Assembly: GCA_005888465.1 (NCBI GenBank)
Contig: VAYJ01000177.1
Location: forward strand, 1-6,432
Length of the DNA: 6,432 nucleotides
DNA from: Actinomycetota bacterium
Lineage (GTDB): Bacteria > Actinomycetota > UBA4738
Direction: 5' to 3'
Below are positions 1-5,505 of the stretch, piece by piece. Both the position numbers and the translations under genes were made by a program. Numbering within the stretch: the stretch's first letter is position 1; every line of letters starts with the position of its first letter. Below the pieces are notes generated by a model. The model saw only the letters and a program-made list of their open reading frames with translations. It ran no database searches and was not told the DNA's origin.

Positions 1-8
1 GACCGGCC

Positions 9-1103
9 TCACGAGACAATCTCCTTCGAGATCCGCTGCAGCGTGAGGATCCCCAGGTACCGCTGACCCTCGCGCGCGACGACCGCGACCTGCGTTCGGG
101 ACGTGACGATCGAGTCCAGCGCCTGGCGTAGCGAGCTGGCGGCGGTCACGTAGGCGCTGAACGGCCGCGGGGTGAGGTCCGCCACCCGAGCGTGCCCGTC
201 GAGCGCGGCGAGGTCGATCCACCCCAGCAGCTCGCCCTGCTGCACGACGCTCGTCCAGTCGAACGGGAACGAGGCGATCACCCGCCGTGCCTCCTCCGCG
301 GTCGCCTCGGGCGCGACGACGGGGCCCGGCTCGACCTCGATGTCGGCGACGCGGATGAGCGCCAGCCGCTTGAGGCCGCGCTCGGCGCCGACGAACTCCT
401 TCACGAAGTCGTTGGCCGGCTCGCGAAGGATCTCTTCCGGCGACGCGAACTGCTCCACGACGCCCCCGCGGTTCAGGATCGCGATCCGATCGGCCATCTT
501 GATGGCTTCGTCGATGTCGTGGGTGACGAAGACGATCGTCTTTCGGATTCGCTCCTGGATGTCGACGAACTGATCCTGCAGGCGCGCGCGCACGATCGGG
601 TCGACGGCCGCGAACGGCTCGTCCATGAGCATGACCGGCGGGTCCACGGCGAGAGCGCGGGCGACCCCGACCCGCTGGCGCTGGCCGCCCGAGAGCTCCG
701 CGGGGTAGCGCCCGAGCAGCTCGGGGTCGAGCTCGAGCAGGCCCGCCAGCTCCTGCACCCGACGATCCACCTTGGTGTCGTCCCAGCCGACGAGCCGCGG
801 CACGGTCGCGATGTTCTGGGCGACGGTTCGGTGCGGCAGCAGGCCGATGCTCTGGATGACGTAGCCGATCCCGCGGCGAAGCTGGACCGGGTCCTGCTGC
901 AGGACGTTGCGCCCGTCGAGCCAGATCTCGCCCGAGGTCGGCTCGATGAGGCGATTGATCATCCGCATCGTGGTCGTCTTGCCGCATCCCGACGGTCCGA
1001 CCAACACCACCGTCTCCCCCTGCGCGATCTCGAGGGAGAGGTCGCCGACCGCAGGGGCGCGCGTCCCCGGGAACCGCTTCGACACGTGCCGGAGCGAGAT
1101 CAT
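9..1103 (-). CDS. OpuCA/ProV-type ABC transporter ATP-binding protein with C-terminal CBS-like region
   Basis: This is the cytoplasmic ATPase that would power an importer of the osmoprotectant (glycine betaine/choline/proline) family. All ABC motifs are visible in the 364-residue protein: Walker A GPSGCGKTT (G36-T44, Lys42), Q-loop Gln84 in YVIQS, signature LSGGQ (137-141), Walker B VMLMDEP (157-163, Glu162) and switch His195 in THD. Residues about 245-364 look like the degenerate CBS-type tail of OpuCA proteins, which in that family senses ionic strength or nucleotides. The ATG at 1103-1101 overlaps the paaD stop (ATGA) and no clear Shine-Dalgarno precedes it, so translation is probably coupled to paaD. 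At the other end the TGA (11-9) overlaps a GTG at 12-10 that may start the next gene, presumably a permease. The substrate is not readable from the sequence. Linkage to paa genes allows an aromatic or amine substrate, which is inference. Confidence 0.93.
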   Translation of the reverse strand: MISLRHVSKRFPGTRAPAVGDLSLEIAQGETVVLVGPSGCGKTTTMRMINRLIEPTSGEIWLDGRNVLQQDPVQLRRGIGYVIQSIGLLPHRTVAQNIATVPRLVGWDDTKVDRRVQELAGLLELDPELLGRYPAELSGGQRQRVGVARALAVDPPVMLMDEPFAAVDPIVRARLQDQFVDIQERIRKTIVFVTHDIDEAIKMADRIAILNRGGVVEQFASPEEILREPANDFVKEFVGAERGLKRLALIRVADIEVEPGPVVAPEATAEEARRVIASFPFDWTSVVQQGELLGWIDLAALDGHARVADLTPRPFSAYVTAASSLRQALDSIVTSRTQVAVVAREGQRYLGILTLQRISKEIVS

Positions 1104-1621
1104 CCGGCGGCGGTCTTCGGCTTGAACGCCTCGAACGGGTTGCGGCAGCTACGGCAAAAGTGGGTGGAGCGGCAGAGGGTGGGGCCGAACGCGCTCTCGA
1201 GCACGGTGTCGACGCTCGCGCAGAACGGGCACAGGACTGCCGCCGAGGGCCGCCGAAGGGCCTCGAGTGGGATCAGGACCGGGCCGCCGGCCGGCGGCGT
1301 GATCCCATGTCGCGCGAGGGCCGCGCGGCCGGCCGGGGTGATGCGGTCGCTCGTCCAGGGCGGCGCATGGACGAACCGGACCTGGACGCTCACGTCCGCG
1401 GCGACGAGGCGCACGGCCGCCTCGACGTCTTCACGGATCACATCCAGGGCCGGGCACCCGGCGAAGGTCGGCAGCAGGTCGACCTCGACCGTCCCGCCAG
1501 ACACGGCGACCCGTTCGACGATCCCCAGGTCCACGATGGTGCAAGGCGGAATCTCGGGGTCGTGCACCGAGGCGAGCGCTTCCCGGACCCGGGCCTCGAG
1601 CGTCGTCGCGGGCGCGCTCAC
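1100..1621 (-). CDS. paaD: PaaD, phenylacetyl-CoA epoxidase-associated MIP18/DUF59 protein with C-terminal zinc-ribbon-like domain
   Basis: PaaD belongs to the phenylacetate operon and is thought to help assemble or mature metal centres of the PaaABCE epoxidase; it is not itself a catalytic subunit. The N-terminal DUF59/MIP18 domain shows the HDPEIP motif (around residue 20-25) and TFAGCP with Cys56. The C-terminal part carries CPFC (Cys131, Cys134), Cys150 and CRSC (Cys156, Cys159) before a NPFEAFKP end, the arrangement expected of full-length PaaD and absent from generic SufT-like proteins. Two GTG codons lie in tandem at 1624 and 1621. I chose 1621 because it overlaps the paaC stop as GTGA and sits 7 nt after a GGGGG tract (1633-1629). 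Starting at 1624 would add one residue. The stop overlaps the ATG of the ABC ATPase gene. Length is about 173 residues, normal for the family. Confidence 0.93.
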   Translation of the reverse strand: MSAPATTLEARVREALASVHDPEIPPCTIVDLGIVERVAVSGGTVEVDLLPTFAGCPALDVIREDVEAAVRLVAADVSVQVRFVHAPPWTSDRITPAGRAALARHGITPPAGGPVLIPLEALRRPSAAVLCPFCASVDTVLESAFGPTLCRSTHFCRSCRNPFEAFKPKTAAG

Positions 1622-2467
1622 CACCGCGCCCCCGGATGCGCGCGATACAGGCTCGTCATCTCCTCCCAGAGCGGCTCGAAGTCATCCGAGTGCCGCCCAC
1701 GGCGGCCACCCGCCCCGACGAACCCGCCGTCGTGCACCCACCGCCCCTCGCGGTGGCCGATCCCGGGAGGTGCGAGCGCGGTCTCGCCTTGCATCTCGCC
1801 CGACCCCGTCGGTACCAGCTCTCCCAGGCTCGCGTGCCGCTCCAACACGAAGTCGAGCGACGCTGCCTCCAGCTCGGCGCCGATCTCCGCGATCCACTGC
1901 GAGAGGAGGTCCTCGCTCGGCCGCGGCAGCACCCCCTCCTGTACGAGGGCTTCCTCACCCGCGATGGGCTCGAAGACGGCCATCGCCTCGCCCACCGCCG
2001 CCGTGAGCCCGGTTGCCAGTCGATCGCGCGCCGTCGCCGACGCGCCCCCGGCCATCCGCTGGAACCACGCCCTGGCGTGTTCGAGGTGATAGCGCTCCTC
2101 GAGCCGCATGAGGGCTACGACGTCGGCGAGCTCCTTCCAAGCAGAATGCACGAGCGCGGCGAGCCGCACGGCGTCGGCCGTGTCGGCGATTCGGCCGCTC
2201 GCAGAGCACGGCGTTGCGGTACTCCGCGGGCGCGCGGCCGAAGGCGAGCTCGTCCTCGCCCTGTCCCGTCATCGCCCCCACGAGCCCGTAGAGCAGCCGC
2301 GCGTGCGCGAGCTCGTCCTGCGCGATCGAGGAGAACGCCAGGTCCTCCTCGATGTGCGGCGCCCACCCCGTCCATTCCGCATGGCGGTGGCCGATGATGA
2401 GCTCGTCGTCGGCGAGCGCGAGGAGGAGCGCGAGCCTCGGGTCGGCGTCCTCAGTCATCCACGTCAT
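1618..2467 (-). CDS. paaC: PaaC, phenylacetyl-CoA epoxidase structural subunit (frame-disrupted)
   Basis: PaaC is the ferritin-like structural partner of PaaA in the phenylacetyl-CoA 1,2-epoxidase. The gene is split over two minus-strand frames. The upstream frame (start 2467) gives DDELIIGHRHAEWTG and EEDLAFSSIAQDELAHAR (residues 20-57) up to AVLCERP. The downstream frame resumes with IADTADAVRLAALVHSAW and continues through EERYHLEHARAWFQRM to an intact C-terminus with DDFEPLWEEM and the ending PGARW. Both parts match the expected PaaC order, so this is one gene with a +1-type break near 2188-2194. Rejoined, it encodes about 282 residues, a little longer than E. coli PaaC (about 248 aa). 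The ATG at 2467 overlaps the paaB end by 17 bp; a second ATG at 2458 is an equally possible start. The stop overlaps the paaD start. Sequencing error and true pseudogene cannot be separated from the window. Confidence 0.88.
2188..2194 (-). other. frame break in paaC
   Basis: Reading leftwards on the minus strand, the upstream paaC frame ends sensibly at ...CERP (CCG at 2194-2192) and the downstream frame becomes sensible from ATC (2190-2188) as IADTADAV. The two frames differ by one base at this point, so either one base is extra or two (or five) are missing. Beyond this site the upstream frame turns into an arginine-rich run typical of an out-of-frame high-GC reading. Confidence 0.8.
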
Positions 2468-2810
2468 CCCGAGACGAGCGTGTGGAGGGCGGCGTGGGGC
2501 CGCGCACGACCAGGCCGCGCGCCGCGAGCTCCCGGTGCACCCGTTTCATCTGTGCCCCCACCCCCACGTAACCCTCCTGCCGCCGGTAGGAGCGATCGGT
2601 GACGCCGCCCAGCTCGTTCGCCGGCCACGTGCCCTCGTGGATGTGTCCCTCGCCTCGCCGGCGGACCCCGTAGGACACGCCCTCCTTGTGGCGGAAGTGG
2701 GTCTCGCGCGCGAGCAGCAGCGCCATCTCGGCGTCCGGCGCCTTCACGCCGCCGACCACCGCGAGGGCGTCCCCTTCGGTTCGCCTCCCCAGGACCTCCC
2801 AGACCGGCAT
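2451..2810 (-). CDS. paaB: PaaB, phenylacetyl-CoA epoxidase subunit
   Basis: PaaB is a small subunit of the phenylacetyl-CoA 1,2-epoxidase that bridges PaaAC units; it has no catalytic residues. The 119-residue protein begins MPVWEVLGRR and has a G-G-V-K-A-PDAEMALLLARE stretch (about 20-36), followed by FRHKEGVSYGV (39-49), matching the N-terminal half of the PaaB family (EVF, GSxxAxDxxMALxxAR, RRxEGxSIWVV in classical members). The second half, with GHIHEG and YRRQEGYVGVG (about 75-85), is less like E. coli PaaB, and the polar tail from about residue 104 exceeds the usual ~95-residue length. It starts 31 bp after the paaA stop with only a weak GCGGAAG-like ribosome site, and its last bases overlap paaC. 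Position between paaA and paaC strongly supports the call. Confidence 0.9.
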   Translation of the reverse strand: MPVWEVLGRRTEGDALAVVGGVKAPDAEMALLLARETHFRHKEGVSYGVRRRGEGHIHEGTWPANELGGVTDRSYRRQEGYVGVGAQMKRVHRELAARGLVVRGPTPPSTRSSRDDVDD

Positions 2811-2841
2811 GGCGGACGCTTCCGCTCGAGGCCAGGCGCGC

Positions 2842-3759
2842 TCAGGCGGCCGGCTGCTCGGGGATGCCGGCGAACACCTCGCGCACCCACGCGTGGGTGT
2901 CCCAGACCGTCTTTCGCTGGGCGAGGCGGATGTGCGTCATCGGCCCGTCGCCCTTCACCACGCGCCAGAACTCGTCCCAGTCGGGCTGGGTCCAGTCCCA
3001 CTCCCCGCGCTCCTCGTTCCACGCGAGCCCGGGGTCGGGCACGGTGATGCCCAGGTCCCAGAGCTTCGGCACGTAGGTGGTGAAGAACTCCTGGCGGAGG
3101 CTCTCGTTCGTCCGCGTCTTGATGCCCCAGTAGATGAGCATGTCCTTCTGCTTGGACGGCGGCCCGAAGAAGTGCATGGTCGGCTGCCACCACCGGTTCA
3201 CGGCATCCTGGAAGAGCTTGCGTTGCGCGTCGCTCCCGGAGACGAGCTCGAGCACCAACTGCTCGCCGTGGCGAAGGTGCAGCGACTCCTCGGGACAGAT
3301 CCGGCGCATCGCCCGCACGTAGGGCATGTACGAAGCATCGAGGAGCGCCTTCTGGTTCACGAGGGCCGCGCCGTCGATCAGGAAGCCGATGTACGCGACG
3401 TCGCCCCACGTCTCGGCCGGGTAATGGAAGACGTTGTGGAACTTCGTCCTGCCGTTCACCAGGTCGTCGAACATCTGCTCGCGCGTCTTGCCGATGTCCT
3501 CGGCGACCCGGTAGAGGATCTGACCGTGTCCGACCTCGTCCTGCACCTTCGCCGTGAGGGAAAGCTTGCGCTTGAGGGTCGGCGCGCGCGGGATCCAGGT
3601 GCCCTCGGGAAGCGCCCCCATGACCTCGGAGTTCGCGTGCATCTCGATAAACTTGAGCGCGGCCTGGCGGTACTCGTCCGGCATCCAATCGCCCGCCTCG
3701 ACCTTGCGGCCGGCGTCGATCCCTGCCTTGAACTCGGCCACGCGCTCGTCGTAGGTCAT
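2842..3759 (-). CDS. paaA: PaaA, phenylacetyl-CoA 1,2-epoxidase catalytic diiron subunit
   Basis: PaaA is the catalytic diiron subunit of the complex that converts phenylacetyl-CoA to its ring-1,2-epoxide using O2 and reducing power, the committed step of aerobic phenylacetate breakdown. The 305-residue protein is full length. Visible family motifs are HANSEVMGALPEG (41-53, Glu45 a candidate ligand), KVQDEVGHGQILYR (71-84, an ExxH pair Glu75/His78), TWGDVAYIGFL (117-127) and CPEESLHLRHGEQ (155-167, Glu158/Glu159 with His161), which are the carboxylates and histidines expected around a diiron site. The start is secure: ATG at 3759-3757 lies 7 nt after a strong GGGAGG (3772-3767). It follows the SRPBCC gene by 21 bp and precedes paaB by 31 bp, so it is the second cistron of the leftward operon. 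Confidence 0.97.
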   Translation of the reverse strand: MTYDERVAEFKAGIDAGRKVEAGDWMPDEYRQAALKFIEMHANSEVMGALPEGTWIPRAPTLKRKLSLTAKVQDEVGHGQILYRVAEDIGKTREQMFDDLVNGRTKFHNVFHYPAETWGDVAYIGFLIDGAALVNQKALLDASYMPYVRAMRRICPEESLHLRHGEQLVLELVSGSDAQRKLFQDAVNRWWQPTMHFFGPPSKQKDMLIYWGIKTRTNESLRQEFFTTYVPKLWDLGITVPDPGLAWNEERGEWDWTQPDWDEFWRVVKGDGPMTHIRLAQRKTVWDTHAWVREVFAGIPEQPAA

Positions 3760-3766
3760 CGATGAG

Positions 3767-3772
3767 CCTCCC
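3767..3772 (-). promoter_or_regulatory. Shine-Dalgarno of paaA
   Basis: On the minus strand GGGAGG is followed by 7 nt and then the paaA ATG. It is one of the two best ribosome binding sites in the window and fixes the paaA start within the 21-bp gap after the SRPBCC gene. Confidence 0.75.
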
Positions 3773-3780
3773 TCAGGCTG

Positions 3781-4350
3781 TCATGTTACCTGCGGGCCGG
3801 GATGAGCCTCCGCGTCGTCCTTGATGAGCGCGAGGGCCTGCCGCCGGATCAGGCCGGACATGGGGCCGATCGCCGCCCAGTACAGGAGGAACTTGCGGCG
3901 GGACTCGTCGTCCGGCACCCGCACGCGCGTCTCGGTCGTGACGACCGACCGGGTCTCGTCGAGCGGGATCACGCGGAAGTTCCACGCGGCCTTGGCGTAT
4001 CCCTTGCCGTCGAAGGCCTCGAAGTCCGTGGCGTCCAGGTGGAGCACGCGCGCCGACGGCCGCCAGAACGAGCCGGCCACCCCCAGCACCAGCTCGTGCG
4101 GAGGCTCCTGGGCGAGCCACACGAAGCCGTCCCGGACGAGGTCGTCGAGTGTCAGCGAGCGAAGCTTCGGCCGGGGCCGCCGCCGGATCGCGAGGGGGAT
4201 GCCTCGCGCGGTGAAGAGGCCGCGGATCACCCTCGAGCGGCCCAGGTCGATGCGCCGTGCCGCCGTGTAGGCCCGATCGACCGGGGCATGGACCCGGGTG
4301 ACGTGATGCTCGGACACGTCGAACTCGGGCAGGAACCGGTCGATCAGCAC
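3781..4350 (-). CDS. SRPBCC (START/Bet v1-like) family protein, first gene of the paa operon
   Basis: This appears to be an SRPBCC-fold protein, a family that binds hydrophobic ligands in a helix-grip cavity. No enzyme activity can be assigned. Recognisable are an N-terminal IDRFLPEFDVSEHHVTRVHA strand region, VRDGFVWLAQEPPHELVLGV in the middle, FRVIPLDETRSVVTTETRV, and a C-terminal helix ending in SGLIRRQALALIK. It has no signal peptide or membrane segment if the GTG at 4350-4348 is used. That start is preferred because family-like sequence begins at LIDRF and a TACGAT hexamer lies 7 nt upstream, which would give a leaderless message. An in-frame ATG at 4401 would add 17 residues encoded by the promoter region and overlap the divergent gene. 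It ends 21 bp before paaA, so it is very likely co-transcribed with paaABCD; its role there is unknown. Confidence 0.75.
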   Translation of the reverse strand: MLIDRFLPEFDVSEHHVTRVHAPVDRAYTAARRIDLGRSRVIRGLFTARGIPLAIRRRPRPKLRSLTLDDLVRDGFVWLAQEPPHELVLGVAGSFWRPSARVLHLDATDFEAFDGKGYAKAAWNFRVIPLDETRSVVTTETRVRVPDDESRRKFLLYWAAIGPMSGLIRRQALALIKDDAEAHPGPQVT

Positions 4351-4357
4351 GGAGGCA

Positions 4358-4363
4358 ATCGTA
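4358..4363 (-). promoter_or_regulatory. putative -10 element of the leftward (SRPBCC-paa) operon
   Basis: The minus-strand hexamer TACGAT fits the TAnnnT consensus and lies 7 nt before the GTG at 4350, the spacing expected of a leaderless transcript. No convincing -35 hexamer is seen 16-18 bp upstream, so this is a motif-and-position call only. Confidence 0.4.
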
Positions 4364-4374
4364 GCCCCGGCTAC
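4361..4374. promoter_or_regulatory. inverted repeat between divergent promoters, candidate operator
   Basis: GTAGCC and GGCTAC form perfect 6-bp arms separated by CC. The left arm overlaps the minus-strand TACGAT hexamer and the right arm overlaps the plus-strand TACACT hexamer, so one bound regulator could control both units. The repeat lies in the only true intergenic stretch of the window. A regulator gene is not present here. Confidence 0.4.
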
Positions 4375-4377
4375 ACT
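4372..4377 (+). promoter_or_regulatory. putative -10 element of the rightward (dehydrogenase-ALDH) operon
   Basis: TACACT fits the TAnnnT -10 pattern and would place transcription start near 4384, about 16 nt before the ATG at 4400. No clear -35 hexamer is visible (ACGGAG occupies the expected place). Confidence 0.35.
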
Positions 4378-4389
4378 CACCGGGACTGT

Positions 4390-4397
4390 GGGGAGGG
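4390..4397 (+). promoter_or_regulatory. Shine-Dalgarno-like tract before the phenylalanine dehydrogenase gene
   Basis: GGGGAGGG lies just before the ATG at 4400. The spacing is short (2-4 nt), but the tract supports the ATG over the GTG at 4388, which has no ribosome site in front of it. Confidence 0.5.
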
Positions 4398-4399
4398 CC

Positions 4400-5505
4400 A
4401 TGTTCGAAGCATTGATCGAGTCGTGGGAGGGCGAGGAAACCGTCGTTCACTACGACGCGCCGAGCGGCACGTGGATGTTCGTCTGCCTGCATTCGAGCGC
4501 CCTCGGGCCGGCGAGCGGCGGCACGCGCATGAAGGTGTACGACACAGCCTCGGACGGGCTCGCCGACGCGATGGACCTCTCGGCGGCGATGACCCGCAAG
4601 TTCGCCGTCGCGGGGCTGCCGATGGGAGGCGGCAAGGCGGTGCTCGCGGTGCGCGCCCTCCCCGACCCCGACGCGCGTCGCCGGGTCATCGAGCGCTACG
4701 CCGATATCGTGGCGTCGCTCCGCGGAGCGTACTGGACCGGGCCCGACACATGAACACGTCGGAGGCGGACATGGACCTGGTCCACGACCGCTGCCCCTAC
4801 GCGTTCGGCCGCAGCCCCTCGCGCGGCGGCTCGGGCGACAGCGCCCCCGACACCGCGGTCGGGGTCTTCCACGGGATCCGGGCGAGCGTGGCGCACGCGT
4901 TCGGCTCACCCGAGCTTTCGGGGCGGACGGTCATGGTCCAGGGCGCGGGACGCGTGGGCAGCGAGCTCGTCGGACACCTCGTGGAGGCCGGCGCGAAGGT
5001 GCTCGTGAGCGACGTCGTCGAGGATCGCGCGCGCGCGCTCGCGGCGGGCACGGGTTCGATCCTGGTCCCCGCCGGCGAGGAATTCGCGGCCGAGTGCGAC
5101 GTCTTCGCGCCGTGCGCGACGGGCGGGGTCCTCTCCGCCCGTTCGATCCCCGAGCTCCAATGCCGCGTGGTCGCCGGGTCGGCGAACAACCAGCTCGCCA
5201 CGGCCGCCGACGCGCTCGCGCTCCGCGACCGCGGCATCATCTACGCGCCCGACTACGTCATCAACGCGGGCGGCGCCCTGCACCTGGTCGGCCAGGAGGC
5301 GCTCGGATGGAACCGCGACGAGCTGGACCGGCGCCTCGTGGGGATCGGCGAGGTGCTCGGCCAGATCTACCGCGGGGCCGACACCGAAGGCGTGAGCACC
5401 GAGGAGGCGGCCGAGCGCATCGCACGGGCGCGGCTCGCGGCCGCTCGCTTGAGCCCCGGCGCTACCATCTCGATCGACCCCGCTCGCAGGAGGCCACACA
5501 CATGA
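4400..5505 (+). CDS. Glu/Leu/Phe/Val dehydrogenase, probably phenylalanine dehydrogenase (frame-disrupted)
   Basis: Family enzymes oxidatively deaminate an L-amino acid to its 2-oxo acid with NAD+. The gene is split between two plus frames: 4400-4753 (ending TGA) and the frame running from ATG 4750 to 5505. Rejoined after Asp116 it gives about 367 residues, close to known phenylalanine dehydrogenases (~356). Visible are GGTRM (40-44), TRKFAVAGLPMGGGK with Lys67 and Lys79, YWTGPD with catalytic Asp116, VQGAGRVG (179-186, Rossmann fold), DVFAPCATGGV, AGSANN with Asn262/263, and YAPDYVINAGGALHLVG. TGPDMNTSEADMD, GRSPSRGGSG and TAVGVF resemble, from memory, the Rhodococcus phenylalanine dehydrogenase more than leucine dehydrogenase (which has EDVGTT at that place). 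Divergence from paaABCD fits phenylalanine degradation. ATG 4400 (MFEALIESW) is preferred over GTG 4388. The 3' end overlaps the next start as ATGA. Valine or leucine specificity remains possible. Confidence 0.85.
4746..4753 (+). other. frame break in the dehydrogenase: apparent extra AC in an ACAC run, followed by TGA
   Basis: The sequence reads CCC GAC ACA TGA in the first frame, giving a stop right after TGPDT. Removing one AC (4746-4749 run) gives CCC GAC ATG AAC ACG TCG, i.e. TGPDMNTS, which restores the conserved family motif exactly and continues in the correct downstream frame. A two-base tandem duplication or an error at the repeat explains it most simply. Confidence 0.8.
5488..5493 (+). 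promoter_or_regulatory. Shine-Dalgarno of the aldehyde dehydrogenase gene
   Basis: AGGAGG is followed by 8 nt and then ATG at 5502. It lies inside the 3' end of the dehydrogenase gene, consistent with coupled translation through the ATGA overlap. Confidence 0.8.

Noticed and set aside
192..2006. 604-codon open frame on the plus strand, antisense to the ABC gene, paaD and paaC
   Set aside because: It crosses three well-supported minus-strand genes, has low-complexity Arg/Pro/Asp/His composition and no recognisable domain. It is a typical high-GC antisense shadow.
2884..2899. Perfect 16-bp palindrome CACCCACGCGTGGGTG
   Set aside because: It lies inside the paaA coding region, where it encodes Thr-His-Ala-Trp-Val near the C-terminus. 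No promoter or T-tract is nearby, so a chance product of GC-rich coding is most likely.
2686..3765. 359-codon plus-strand open frame antisense to paaA
   Set aside because: It lies opposite a full-length, motif-rich paaA and has no family resemblance of its own.
4388..4399. GTG at 4388 as start of the dehydrogenase
   Set aside because: It has no ribosome binding site, and the four extra residues are unlike the family start; ATG 4400 follows a GGGGAGGG tract and begins with MFEALIESW.
4746..4753. Programmed ribosomal frameshift in the dehydrogenase
   Set aside because: There is no slippery heptamer or obvious stimulatory structure, the family is not known for recoding, and a simple two-base duplication explains the break better.
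3773..4909. 378-codon minus-strand open frame over the SRPBCC gene and the dehydrogenase start
   Set aside because: It is out of frame with the SRPBCC protein, arginine/proline-rich, and spans the divergent promoter region.
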